From Candidatus Undinarchaeales archaeon (GTDB taxonomy: Archaea > SpSt-1190 > JASMDC01): a stretch of DNA of 64,000 bases. The translations under genes and the position numbers were made by a program. Position 1 is the first letter of the stretch; each line of letters opens with the position of its first letter. Under the pieces are notes generated by a model that saw only the letters and a program-made list of their open reading frames with translations, was not told where the DNA came from and did not search any database. Location of the stretch: assembly GCA_030753015.1 (NCBI GenBank), contig JASMDC010000014.1, positions 16,440 to 80,439 of the forward strand, written 5' to 3'. This document shows positions 15,796 through 24,399 of this stretch, in pieces.

Positions 15796-16449
15796 TCAGA
15801 CATCCCCGGTGCTCATCCTAGGTTCAGGTCCTACCCACGCCACCCGTTCCACCCACGTCACCCACATGAGGAAGAGCACGAGTATGAGCCCCTCCCGCCA
15901 GAGGAAGGTATGCCATAGGTCGAACCACTCGGTCCCCCACCGGTGCACGATCCATGCAAGAGAGGAGAGCCGGACGATGTTCACCAGATAGATAACGGGG
16001 TATCCGATAGCGATCCCAAGGAGCCTACGGTGCAAGCTGGTCCCGGGAAGGGCGAACACCAGGGCGGTGAATGCCATGATCGACCGCCATCCAGTGCATG
16101 CTTCCACGATCTCGATGTACGTAACCAGGGGTTCTGCGGGGACGTGGAGGAGTATGCCCGCGGTGCAGGGCCCACACATGGTGATGTTCCCTCCGGCCAT
16201 GCAGAAGTCCGTGCATCCCTGAACGAGCGTGGTCTCGCCACCGACGACCCGGGCGACGAACGCTGTGTGGGAAGCGACCACTCGCTGGAGCGGTAGCAGG
16301 CCCACACCCGTGTCCAGTAGAAGGTAGAACGGGAGCGATAACGCGATGAACCGTAGCATGAAGAAGAGCACAAGGAGAAGCCGTCGGTCCGTATCCGTCG
16401 CCGGTTTGCCACCGAGACGCTCGAACGGCCTCACGAGCGGGTTCTCCAT
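15796..16449 (-). CDS. Archaeosortase/exosortase family membrane peptidase
   Basis: A 217-aa protein with about 6 hydrophobic segments. The catalytic triad of the family is visible: Cys in EACTGW, Arg in NIVRLS and His in WHTFLW. Archaeosortases cleave a C-terminal tripartite signal (motif, helix, basic tail) of surface proteins and attach them to lipid. A Cys-rich outer loop before the active Cys (CTDFCMAGG, CGPC) is unusual. ATG 16449 lies 27.5 bp from TATA-like CTTTTATG, so the longer upstream frame is excluded. No protein in the window has a clear PEF/PGF-type tail, so its substrates lie elsewhere or use another motif. Confidence 0.8.
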   Translation of the reverse strand: MENPLVRPFERLGGKPATDTDRRLLLVLFFMLRFIALSLPFYLLLDTGVGLLPLQRVVASHTAFVARVVGGETTLVQGCTDFCMAGGNITMCGPCTAGILLHVPAEPLVTYIEIVEACTGWRSIMAFTALVFALPGTSLHRRLLGIAIGYPVIYLVNIVRLSSLAWIVHRWGTEWFDLWHTFLWREGLILVLFLMWVTWVERVAWVGPEPRMSTGDV

Positions 16450-16472
16450 TGTTGACAGTGTGTCGGAGAATA

Positions 16473-16517
16473 CATAAAAGCATGATGGCGCGGGGCCGCC
16501 CTCGATAACCTTAATAG
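16473..16517. promoter_or_regulatory. Divergent TATA boxes for the archaeosortase and rtcB genes
   Basis: Minus box CTTTTATG at 16473-16480 and plus box CTTAATAG at 16510-16517. Each is centred 27.5 bp from its own ATG (16449 and 16541). This is the ordinary two-box arrangement, useful as a contrast to the shared boxes. Confidence 0.6.
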
Positions 16518-16540
16518 GTTTAGGTGGCAGGTGTCGCACC

Positions 16541-17977
16541 ATGGCCTGGGATGGTGCCCTTGAGCAGGTTTCTGACGTTATATGGGAGATCCCCAGCGAC
16601 CATGACATGAGGGTGCCGGTCCGTGTGTACGGGAGCAAGAGGATCGTCACCACCATGCGACGGGACAAGACCTTTGAGCAGGCGACGAACGTGGCCAAGC
16701 TACCAGGGATCATCTCCCGGTCATTCGTCATGCCCGACGGCCATCAGGGTTATGGATTCCCTATAGGCGGGGTCGCCGCCTTCTCGCTCGAGGACGGCGT
16801 GGTCTCGCCCGGCGGCGTGGGATACGACATCAACTGTGGTGTCCGTCTCCTGACAACGCCGTTGACCGGTGAAGAGATCCGACCTCGAATCAAGGAGCTC
16901 CTTCCGACGCTCTTCAGGAACATCCCCTCCGGAGTTGGTAGCAAGGGCCGGTTGCGCGTTGGCGGACGTCAACTCGAGGAGGTCATGGAGCAGGGTGCAC
17001 GCTGGGCCGTGGACAACGGTTACGGTACAACGGCCGACCTTGAGCACATGGAGGAGAGCGGATGCATCGCGGGCGCTGATCCGAGCAGGATCGATGTACG
17101 GGCCCGGAAGCGCGGGGTACCCCAGTTGGGGACGCTGGGTGCCGGTAACCACTTCCTTGAGGTGCAGGAGGTTGCGGAAGTGTACGACGAGCATGCTGCC
17201 AAGGCCTTCGGCGTGGAGGAGGGGCAAGCGATGGTCATGCTCCATTGCGGCTCCCGCGGATTCGGCCACCAGGTGTGCAGTGACTATGTGAAGATAATGC
17301 TCGCTGCGTCGCGAGCATATGGGATCACGCTCCCCGACAAAGAGCTGGCTTGCGCTCCACTTGGAAGCCGTGAGGCCGATAACTATCTGGCCGCGATGTT
17401 CTGTGCTGTCAACTATGCGTTCTGCAACAGGCAGGTCATGACGCACTGGGTGAGGGAGAGCTTCAAGCAGGTGCTCGGAGGAGATCCTGATCTGCGCCTT
17501 GTGTACGACGTGTGTCACAATATCGCCAAGCTGGAAGAGCACGATGTGGATGGCAAGCGGTCAATGGTGTGCGTTCACAGGAAGGGTGCGACCCGAGCCT
17601 TCGGTCCAGGACGTAGTGAGGTCCCTGCCGACTATCGGGACGTGGGTCAGCCGGTGATCATTCCTGGTGACATGGGCACGGAGTCCTATCTCCTCGCAGG
17701 CACGGAAAAAGCCATGAGTGAATGCTTCGGTTCCACCTGCCACGGAGCGGGTAGGGTAATGAGTCGCCACCAGGCAGTTCGCGAGTTCGGAGGGAATGCG
17801 CTGAAACAAGAACTGTCCGACAGGGGTATCGCTGTAATGGCCACGAATCCGAAGATCCTTGCCGAGGAGGCCCCGGGCGCCTACAAGAACGTGTCGGCCG
17901 TGGTCGACTCAGTCCAAGTTGCAGGTCTGGCCCGTAAGGTTGCTCGTATGGTACCACTGGCCGTCGCGAAGGGATAA
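16541..17977 (+). CDS. rtcB: RtcB, 3'-phosphate tRNA-splicing ligase
   Basis: A 478-aa GTP- and Mn2+-dependent RNA ligase that joins 2',3'-cyclic phosphate and 5'-OH ends, the sealing step after archaeal tRNA endonuclease cleavage. Metal ligands are D96 and C99 (DINCGVR) and the His residues of HCGSRGFGHQ. The guanylated histidine is H401 in CHGAGRVMSR. The length matches archaeal RtcB with no intein. It is followed by a HAD gene through a TAATG overlap. Its relevance here is direct: the tRNA-Leu at 63047-63153 carries an intron that needs this ligase. Confidence 0.97.
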   Translation: MAWDGALEQVSDVIWEIPSDHDMRVPVRVYGSKRIVTTMRRDKTFEQATNVAKLPGIISRSFVMPDGHQGYGFPIGGVAAFSLEDGVVSPGGVGYDINCGVRLLTTPLTGEEIRPRIKELLPTLFRNIPSGVGSKGRLRVGGRQLEEVMEQGARWAVDNGYGTTADLEHMEESGCIAGADPSRIDVRARKRGVPQLGTLGAGNHFLEVQEVAEVYDEHAAKAFGVEEGQAMVMLHCGSRGFGHQVCSDYVKIMLAASRAYGITLPDKELACAPLGSREADNYLAAMFCAVNYAFCNRQVMTHWVRESFKQVLGGDPDLRLVYDVCHNIAKLEEHDVDGKRSMVCVHRKGATRAFGPGRSEVPADYRDVGQPVIIPGDMGTESYLLAGTEKAMSECFGSTCHGAGRVMSRHQAVREFGGNALKQELSDRGIAVMATNPKILAEEAPGAYKNVSAVVDSVQVAGLARKVARMVPLAVAKG

Positions 17978-18765
17978 TGGCCATGGCACCCATTACCGGC
18001 CTCATCGTGGACATCGACGGTGTTGTCTACCGCGGCAGCACACCGTTGCCTGGCGCCATTGACGCGATCAACGCGCTCTCGGAACGGCTCAAGGTCCTTT
18101 TCCTTACCAACAACTCGACACGTTCACGGGCCCAGTACCGTGAGAGGCTCTCATCCATGGGCATTGACATGGAGCGCTGTTCTGTACTCAACTCGTCACG
18201 GGCAACAGCACTGCACCTTTCCCGCTCCGGTATACACAGTACCCTAGTCATCGGGGAGAGTGGTCTTGTGGACGAGCTCGTGCTCGAGGGGATCCAGATC
18301 GTTGACCGCAATGCAGAGGCCGTTGTCGTCGGTCTTGACCGATCGTTCTCCTACGAGAAGATGGCAGCAGGCCTCAGGGAGGTCCTGGGAGGTGCCACGT
18401 TCGTGGCAACGAATCCGGATCCCACAATCCCTGATGAGGAAGGCCTCCTCCCCGGCAACGGGGCCCAGGTCGCTGCCCTACAGCGTGCGTCCGGCGTGGA
18501 GCCGCTGGTTGTGGGAAAACCCGAGCACATCATCATGGACATCGCCCTGGACGAATTGGGTACATCTCCCGAGCACATCCTCACGATCGGTGATAGGTTG
18601 GACACCGACATACTCGCAGGTATACGTGCAGGCACCAAGACATGTCTGGTGCTCACGGGTGCCACGGGGAGGGACGATCTGAAAGAGACGGACATCCGCC
18701 CCGACCACGTCCTTGAGAGCATCGCTGACCTACCTGCGCTCCTCGACTCCCTCGAACGCCAGTGA
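17977..18765 (+). CDS. HAD-IIA family phosphatase (NagD-like)
   Basis: A 262-aa cytosolic phosphatase. Motif I DIDGVVYRG supplies D12 (nucleophile) and D14. FLTNNSTRS is motif II, VGKPEHII carries the motif III Lys and GDRLDTDILAG is motif IV. The C2-type cap lies between motifs II and III. Relatives hydrolyse nucleoside monophosphates, p-nitrophenyl phosphate or 2-phosphoglycolate, and the substrate cannot be chosen here. The start overlaps the rtcB stop (TAATG), so the two are co-translated. Confidence 0.9.
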   Translation: MAMAPITGLIVDIDGVVYRGSTPLPGAIDAINALSERLKVLFLTNNSTRSRAQYRERLSSMGIDMERCSVLNSSRATALHLSRSGIHSTLVIGESGLVDELVLEGIQIVDRNAEAVVVGLDRSFSYEKMAAGLREVLGGATFVATNPDPTIPDEEGLLPGNGAQVAALQRASGVEPLVVGKPEHIIMDIALDELGTSPEHILTIGDRLDTDILAGIRAGTKTCLVLTGATGRDDLKETDIRPDHVLESIADLPALLDSLERQ

Positions 18766-18783
18766 CACGGCGTTAGCGTAAAA

Positions 18784-18931
18784 CCTTTAAGGCTGCGGCG
18801 AGATACAAAGTGGTGGTGGCGTCGTGACCTGGCGCGGCGTGCCTCCATGTGAGCCGTTCATGTAACTCCCGGCGCACAGAGTGAACCTACGGGCTCCGTG
18901 AGACACAAGTCAGGGAAAATGGGGGGTCACG
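18784..18931 (+). promoter_or_regulatory. Promoter and long leader of the PAS/GAF gene
   Basis: CCTTTAAGG at 18784-18792 would start a transcript near 18815, leaving a leader of about 115 nt, unusual in a window dominated by leaderless genes. The leader ends in GGGGGGTCACG before the ATG. I found no riboswitch I could name and no convincing long stem. Confidence 0.4.
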
Positions 18932-20737
18932 ATGGCAAAGGGTTCAACGAAAAAGGAACGGAACGTAAAGAAGGGTCTTTCTGAGGAGGAGTCACGCTAC
19001 CGCGGACTGTTCGAGTATTCGCCCATATCCCTATGGGAGGAAGACTTCACGGCCCTTAAGAGCTTCTTCGATGACCTTCAGAAAAAGGGTGTCAAGGATT
19101 TCCGGAAGTACTTCGAGGGCCATCCCGAGGCGGTGGAAAAGTGCGCAGGCATCGTCAATGTCATCGATGTCAACAAGCGTACTCTCGACCTCTATAAGGC
19201 CAAGAGCAAGAAAGAACTGCTCTTGGGGCTCCCGAAGGTATTCGGTGAGGAGTCATTCCCTGTCTTCAGGGAAGAGATCATCGCGCTCGCTGAGGGAAAG
19301 ACCACGTTCGAGAGCGAGGCGGTCAACAAGACCCTGAAGGGGGACCGCATCGGCATCCGTCTGAGCCTTGCCGTGGCACCCGGATATGAAGGAACGCTCT
19401 TCAAGGTCTTCGTTTCCATTCTCGATATCACCAAGCGTAAGCGAGCTGAGGCGGCGCTCAACAGGAGGCTCAAGGTGGAGGAGACCATCACGGGGGTTTC
19501 GTCACGGTTCGTCAACGTGACCGACATGGACACCGCCATCACGGCCACGCTCGCTGACATGGGGACACTTTCCGGCGCCAGCCGCTCTTATCTGTTCAAG
19601 TTACGCGACGAGCAGCGCATGATGGACAACACCCATGAATGGTGCAGCAAGGGAGTAGAGTCCCAGAAGGAGAATCTGCAAGGTCTCCCTTCGGACATGT
19701 TGCCCTGGTGGATGTCAAAGCTCATGAAGCAAGAGCTCATCCACATCACTGACGTCTCGGAGCTGCCCAAGGAAGCCGCTGCCGAGCGAGAGATCCTCGA
19801 GGAGCAGGACATCAAGTCCCTCCTGGTGCTCCCGGTGTTGGTCGGGGGCGAGCTTTCTGGATTCCTTGGCTTCGACAACGTCGAGGATATCGGGGAATGG
19901 AGCGAAGAGAACGTTACCCTCCTCAGGGTTGGGGCCGAGATCATCGGTAACGCCCTGGAGCGGCAACGGAGCGAGGAGGCTCTGAGGGAGAGCGAACAGC
20001 GCATCCGGCTCCTGTTCGACTGCGCGCCGGTGGGGATCCTCACATCTGACAAGACCGGCACCATCCTTGCTGTTAATCCAGCCATCCTCAAGATCCTCGG
20101 TTCGCCCTCGGCGGAGGCCACGAAAGCGATCAACCTCCTTACCTTCCCCCCGCTGGTCGACGCGGGTGTGTCTGCGGATTTCCGCCAATGCCTGGACACT
20201 GGCGAGATCACGGTCTCAGAGCACCCGTATACGACCGCTTGGGGGAAGAAGATCCACCTACGGTACCACCTCTCGCCGATCAAGGATGAGGATGGCACCG
20301 TCGCCCGTGTGCTCGCCGTCGTCGAGGACTTCACCGCGCTGAAGGAAGCCCAGGACGCGCTCCGGACGAGCGAGGAGCTCTTCCGAGCGATCTTCGATCG
20401 CTCTGCGGTGGGTATCGCCCGCATGCACCTTGATGGTCGGATCTTCGAGACCAATCTTGCGCTCCAGCGCTTCTTCGGCTATTCTGGTGACGAACTACGT
20501 GGTAAGCTCGTGTTCGACCTCTCGCACCCGGAGGACATGCTCAAGGACTACGCCCTCCTCAAAGAGATGGTCGATGGGAAACGCGACCACTACCAGATCG
20601 AGAAGCGGTTCTTCAAGAAGAACGGCTCTGAGGTCAGGGGGAACCTCAACGCATCCATGATGCACGATCCCACCGGTAAGCCGGAGTTCATCGTGGCAGT
20701 GGTCGAGGACATCACTGAGCGCAAGAACGCGAAATAA
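18932..20737 (+). CDS. PAS-GAF-PAS-PAS sensor protein without a kinase domain
   Basis: A 601-aa soluble protein. Residues about 20-172 form a PAS-like unit ending ILDITKRKRAE. About 190-345 form a GAF domain (GVSSRFVNVTD to GFDNVEDIGEWSEE, GAEIIGNALERQ). About 350-470 and 475-600 are PAS domains ending VVEDFTALKEAQ and VVEDITERKN. The chain stops three residues after the last PAS linker, exactly where HisKA and ATPase domains normally follow. No kinase gene is adjacent. It may be a sensor partner for a separate kinase, or a truncated kinase. The ATG follows a GGGGGG leader element. Confidence 0.85.
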   Translation: MAKGSTKKERNVKKGLSEEESRYRGLFEYSPISLWEEDFTALKSFFDDLQKKGVKDFRKYFEGHPEAVEKCAGIVNVIDVNKRTLDLYKAKSKKELLLGLPKVFGEESFPVFREEIIALAEGKTTFESEAVNKTLKGDRIGIRLSLAVAPGYEGTLFKVFVSILDITKRKRAEAALNRRLKVEETITGVSSRFVNVTDMDTAITATLADMGTLSGASRSYLFKLRDEQRMMDNTHEWCSKGVESQKENLQGLPSDMLPWWMSKLMKQELIHITDVSELPKEAAAEREILEEQDIKSLLVLPVLVGGELSGFLGFDNVEDIGEWSEENVTLLRVGAEIIGNALERQRSEEALRESEQRIRLLFDCAPVGILTSDKTGTILAVNPAILKILGSPSAEATKAINLLTFPPLVDAGVSADFRQCLDTGEITVSEHPYTTAWGKKIHLRYHLSPIKDEDGTVARVLAVVEDFTALKEAQDALRTSEELFRAIFDRSAVGIARMHLDGRIFETNLALQRFFGYSGDELRGKLVFDLSHPEDMLKDYALLKEMVDGKRDHYQIEKRFFKKNGSEVRGNLNASMMHDPTGKPEFIVAVVEDITERKNAK

Positions 20738-20766
20738 AGCGGGGAGTACGAAAGCTCAAGTCTACA

Positions 20767-20774
20767 TTTATAAA
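20767..20774 (+). promoter_or_regulatory. TATA box of the 574-aa unknown gene
   Basis: TTTATAAA centred 27.5 bp before ATG 20798, so the mRNA should be leaderless. Confidence 0.6.
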
Positions 20775-20797
20775 CCGGGGATCGGGCAATCGCCGGC

Positions 20798-22522
20798 ATG
20801 TCGCAGGCAGGGTATCGTTTCGTTGAGATAGATCCCGAGAAGCTCGACTTCTGGGAGGAGCGTCTTGACCTAGATCCTGCTTTCACAGAGATGCTATCCC
20901 ACTACACTGCAGGAAAGGAGAGCTCTGCGCGCTTCACGGTCGCCTACGATACCGCGACCCTGGATGTCCAGGGTTACGGCCTCTCACTAGAGACCGAAGA
21001 CAGCTCGGTGAACCTATTCAAGCCCGTGAGCGCGGCCACTTCTGAAGGGACCGTCATCGAAGAGGACGGAGACCGGCTCGTCGCTTCTCACGAGGAGCGG
21101 ACCGTCACACCGCTCGCAGCGGTCGACATGGACGGACGCAGTCTGCTCATCTACTCTGACATCGATCTCGAGAAGGAACTCGGTGCGTTCCAGTACGAGC
21201 GGAAGGAGGCTCACCGTCTCGGGGATATGCTCGTCGGCGAGGACTCGGGATTCCTTACGGACATGTACGACTTCTTCGGTGTTTCTGCCGATGCCGAGGC
21301 GTTCGGTTTTGAGCCTGCAGAGACGAGCAAGCTATCACAGCTCAAGGAGTACATGGATGTAATCGGTGAGGAGCCGGAGTATGCCGCGCTCCAAGTTGGT
21401 AAGATCATGCGTCGCATGGGTCAAGGGCTCGTTCAAGGTTCGCTCGTCGGTGTCGCCATGAGCATGGGTGCCGTATACGGTGTCGTAGGCTTCTTGGCAG
21501 CGACCCAACAGCTCGGACGGGACCAGATGGAGGCCGTCGCCGATGGCCTGGTCGGTAAATACGTCGATGATGCGGTCAATTCTGAGAACCCTCGTGAATC
21601 GCTCAAGTCGCCCTATCTTGTCAAGAGCCTCTTCTGCGCTGCCAGCGGGGCCGCCACCTATCTCATGCAACCTCAGTTCCTTGCCGGAATGGCCAATCCC
21701 GCTATCCCGCTCGCAGGACTATTCCTCGCCCAGCAGGCGACCGATGCGCTCGAGGACTCGCTCAACGATAAGATTGGTTTCGCCGTACGTGAGGAGCTGA
21801 TCAAGAACTCCGAGAAGATGAAGGCCAAGGGCCATGACAAGCACTTCTATCAGCTCAAAGGGACCGAGGACATGGTCACCAAGTATGCTCGCATCGTCCC
21901 CTTCCTCGGTTCTGCTATCGCCACAGGTGCTCTCTTCGCGGCTGGTGGTGCGGTCTCCCCCCTCGCCTTCACGCTGGCGTCGATAGGCATCCCGATGTGG
22001 GCCGGAGGCAACATGGTCTGGTACGCTTACCGTTCCAAACCCGATGTGATGATGGAAGTGGACGCCGACGAGTACCTCGTCCTCCAGGACGGATATGCTC
22101 TCGACTCGGGCTGGGAAATGAGGTTCGAGCGTCTCGAGGGCGATGAGGCCGTATCCTACAATCTTGAGAGCCCAAAGGTCTACCACGGGAAGGACGGGAA
22201 GCTCAACATCCCGGTCGACCTGGGTGACGAGGAATGGGGCGTTCAGCTCAAATACGGCGGCGATGGGACGATGCCCGAGTACACGGAGGAGCGATCATTC
22301 ATCAACAAGATGCCCGGATTCGTGCAGAAGATGGCGTTCTTCAAGGAGAAGGAGAGCTGGGACATAGGGGAGGGCGACCTCCGCATAGGTCGCTACAGCA
22401 CCGATGCCTACGACATGGTCAAGGTCGATGATCACACCTATGCTTTCGGTACGAAAGCGTACATCGACCACCTGGAAGGTTCGCTCGTGAAAGAAGGTCC
22501 TGAGGACGCGTACGACATCTAG
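20798..22522 (+). CDS. Unknown 574-aa protein with central hydrophobic hairpins
   Basis: No family recognised. Residues 1-150 are acidic and beta-rich. A hydrophobic stretch at about 205-235 (GSLVGVAMSMGAVYGVVGFLAA) and others at about 270-310 and 365-415 (IVPFLGSAIATGALFAAGG) look like membrane helices or buried hairpins. The last 150 residues are again acidic and beta-like. There is no signal peptide. It stands next to the initiator tRNA and faces another unknown protein of similar size and organisation (22692-24341). Confidence 0.7.
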   Translation: MSQAGYRFVEIDPEKLDFWEERLDLDPAFTEMLSHYTAGKESSARFTVAYDTATLDVQGYGLSLETEDSSVNLFKPVSAATSEGTVIEEDGDRLVASHEERTVTPLAAVDMDGRSLLIYSDIDLEKELGAFQYERKEAHRLGDMLVGEDSGFLTDMYDFFGVSADAEAFGFEPAETSKLSQLKEYMDVIGEEPEYAALQVGKIMRRMGQGLVQGSLVGVAMSMGAVYGVVGFLAATQQLGRDQMEAVADGLVGKYVDDAVNSENPRESLKSPYLVKSLFCAASGAATYLMQPQFLAGMANPAIPLAGLFLAQQATDALEDSLNDKIGFAVREELIKNSEKMKAKGHDKHFYQLKGTEDMVTKYARIVPFLGSAIATGALFAAGGAVSPLAFTLASIGIPMWAGGNMVWYAYRSKPDVMMEVDADEYLVLQDGYALDSGWEMRFERLEGDEAVSYNLESPKVYHGKDGKLNIPVDLGDEEWGVQLKYGGDGTMPEYTEERSFINKMPGFVQKMAFFKEKESWDIGEGDLRIGRYSTDAYDMVKVDDHTYAFGTKAYIDHLEGSLVKEGPEDAYDI

Positions 22523-22556
22523 GTGATCATTCCTCTACCTGATCAAGTAGGTTAGG

Positions 22557-22631
22557 TAGCGGGGGATGGATTTGAACCATCGATCTTCGGGTTATGAGCC
22601 CGACGGGCACTCCAGGCTACCCTACCCCGCT
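22557..22631 (-). tRNA. Initiator tRNA-Met (CAU)
   Basis: A 75-nt cloverleaf without an encoded CCA. Acceptor AGCGGGG/CCCCGCT gives an A1-U72 pair. The anticodon arm is TCGGG-CTCATAA-CCCGA with anticodon CAU. The T arm is GATGG-TTCAAAT-CCATC. A1-U72 together with three stacked G-C pairs beside the anticodon loop (GGG/CCC) are the known marks of archaeal and eukaryotic initiator tRNA. No intron is present. Confidence 0.95.
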
Positions 22632-22660
22632 ATGGGATGAGCAAAAGAGGGCCGATAGTG

Positions 22661-22668
22661 TTTAAATA
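22661..22668 (-). promoter_or_regulatory. TATA box of the initiator tRNA gene
   Basis: TATTTAAA on the minus strand, centred about 33 bp before the tRNA 5' end, so transcription should begin about 6 nt upstream of the mature end. Confidence 0.6.
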
Positions 22669-22691
22669 GGTATCGTTGGCGGCGTCCTTGA

Positions 22692-24341
22692 CTAAACGAC
22701 AAGGGCGTTCTTGGTGATGTCCTCGAACTTGGCCTGCCACGCGGACACCTTCTCGGCGTCAGTGATCGTGCCCTCCTCCTTGAGCATGGAGGTGAGGTAC
22801 ACGAACTCCAGGGTGTCGCGCAGTAGCTGCTCGGCCTTGCGACCACGCTCGATCGTATTGGAGTCGCTCTGGTCCGCGAGCGCAGCGATGGCATATCCCG
22901 CGATATCGGAGGTCAACTTGTGGTAGTCCGCATCCGTTCCCTTCTCGGGTGCGAGACAGAAGTCGAACTTGGCCCAGTCCCCTTCCTCGATCGTACCGTC
23001 AGCGGTTATCTCCTCGACCACCTTGCCGTAGTCCGCCAGGGCGTTATTGATCCTGCGTGAGAGATCGTACTGACCGGACGTACCGAGCTTCATCTCCAAG
23101 AGGGTGCTGTATTTGTTGGCAGCCTTCTCGTTGATGCTCTGGTACTCGTTCCTGATGATGGTGTCTGCGAACCCGTCCGCTGCGACAACAAGGTCCTCAC
23201 AATGCTCACGTTCCGATGTATGGATGTACTCCTTGAGCCGTTCCCGGTCGTCACCTTTTGCGGGATTGGCCCTGAGCACGCTGATGAGGAGAGAATACTC
23301 GTCGAGAGTGGAAGAGATGGTCGAGTGCATGTCACCGCGGAACTCCGGATCGTTCAGCAGGCCGTGGACCAATCCGTTCATGGCCTCGGACCCGAGGATA
23401 TCATTGGCGAGGTTCCTTCCAGCCTTCGCGGCGACGTACTTGATCCGTGAGCTGCCGAGGATGTCCTTTCCACGTTCGGTCTCAACACCCTTAGCATGCA
23501 CGAATACCTCCTTGTCAACGATGTTGTCGGAGTCTACCGCGGCATAATTGAGCGCCTTATCTGCGATCTCCTTGTACGGGACTGCGGTCTCGAGGAGGTT
23601 GGAATCGAAAATCTCGTGATTGCCCGCCCAGGCCTTTGCAATGAACTGTGACGTCTCCTGACCGATGAACCTTGACGTCGCACCTGACACCTGGTCACTA
23701 ACGGTCTGCACCGTGGTGTCGATGACGTATTCGGCCATGTCGTTCGCGTAGCTGTCCAACTGCTCCTCGGGGACCTCTTTGGCCCGGCGGAGCTCGTGTC
23801 GGAACTGGTCGACGAGCTCTTGGCGATGGGTCTCGGCCTCGGTGCGCGCGGTGTTCGTTGCGTCCTTGACATAGTCCACCTGGTACTTGGCATCGAACTC
23901 CTTGACCACTTGCTTTGCTATGAGAGCATGTACGTCCCGATACTCACCATAATGGATATTGAACAGGCGTTGGATGCTCCCCATGACGAAGGGGTACGAG
24001 AGCCCAGCAGTGACGGTACATGTTGCCAACGCCCATGGCGCCGGTGATAGTGGACCGCCACCGAGCATGAACCACAGGGCTCCGTTCTTGAACGCTGACT
24101 CCACGTACTTGGCCGGCTCGGCCTTCACGCCGTAGAACTCCGATTTGAAAGCACTCTTCAGTTCATCCATGGTATTGCCGTTGGCGTTGGATGCATTAGT
24201 GAGGCCATCGGACACGTAATCGTGGCACTTGGAGAATCCGTCAAGGGTGCTGTCACCCATCTGCCATGCCTTTCGCTCAGCAAGGTCGTAGGCGTTCTGA
24301 CCGGCTATAGCGATCCTGTCGATATACTCCCCAACAGTCAC
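22692..24341 (-). CDS. Unknown 549-aa helical protein
   Basis: No family recognised. The start is a GTG at 24341, 30 bp from the TATA box; a TTG at 24347 is a close alternative. A moderately hydrophobic stretch at about 90-125 (ALWFMLGGGPLSP, TVTAGLSYPFVMG) may be a membrane hairpin. The remainder is helical, acidic and rich in Asp/Glu/Lys, with coiled-coil-like runs at about 140-215. Together with the 574-aa protein beyond the initiator tRNA it looks like a pair of envelope-associated proteins, but this rests only on organisation. Confidence 0.68.
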   Translation of the reverse strand: MTVGEYIDRIAIAGQNAYDLAERKAWQMGDSTLDGFSKCHDYVSDGLTNASNANGNTMDELKSAFKSEFYGVKAEPAKYVESAFKNGALWFMLGGGPLSPAPWALATCTVTAGLSYPFVMGSIQRLFNIHYGEYRDVHALIAKQVVKEFDAKYQVDYVKDATNTARTEAETHRQELVDQFRHELRRAKEVPEEQLDSYANDMAEYVIDTTVQTVSDQVSGATSRFIGQETSQFIAKAWAGNHEIFDSNLLETAVPYKEIADKALNYAAVDSDNIVDKEVFVHAKGVETERGKDILGSSRIKYVAAKAGRNLANDILGSEAMNGLVHGLLNDPEFRGDMHSTISSTLDEYSLLISVLRANPAKGDDRERLKEYIHTSEREHCEDLVVAADGFADTIIRNEYQSINEKAANKYSTLLEMKLGTSGQYDLSRRINNALADYGKVVEEITADGTIEEGDWAKFDFCLAPEKGTDADYHKLTSDIAGYAIAALADQSDSNTIERGRKAEQLLRDTLEFVYLTSMLKEEGTITDAEKVSAWQAKFEDITKNALVV

Positions 24342-24367
24342 TGTCAAGGGACGGCATGGCAAGCTCC

Positions 24368-24374
24368 TTATATA
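24368..24374. promoter_or_regulatory. Probable bidirectional TATA box
   Basis: TTATATA (plus) and TATATAA (minus) form the only TATA element between the unknown gene (minus) and the PfkB kinase (plus). The centre is 29 bp from ATG 24400, 30 bp from GTG 24341 and 24 bp from TTG 24347. The TTG would give a 53-bp start-to-start interval, as in the other two shared boxes. Confidence 0.5.
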
Positions 24375-24399
24375 CTTTTCTTAGGTTGGATGGGAGCAA

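Noticed and set aside
16721..17542. 273-aa minus-strand frame inside rtcB
   Set aside because: Antisense to the conserved RtcB catalytic core, with no motif and no TATA box.
22523..22691. A second tRNA beside the initiator tRNA
   Set aside because: Only one cloverleaf is present. The sequence between the tRNA 5' end and 22691 is promoter, and that between 22523 and 22556 has no stem structure of tRNA type.
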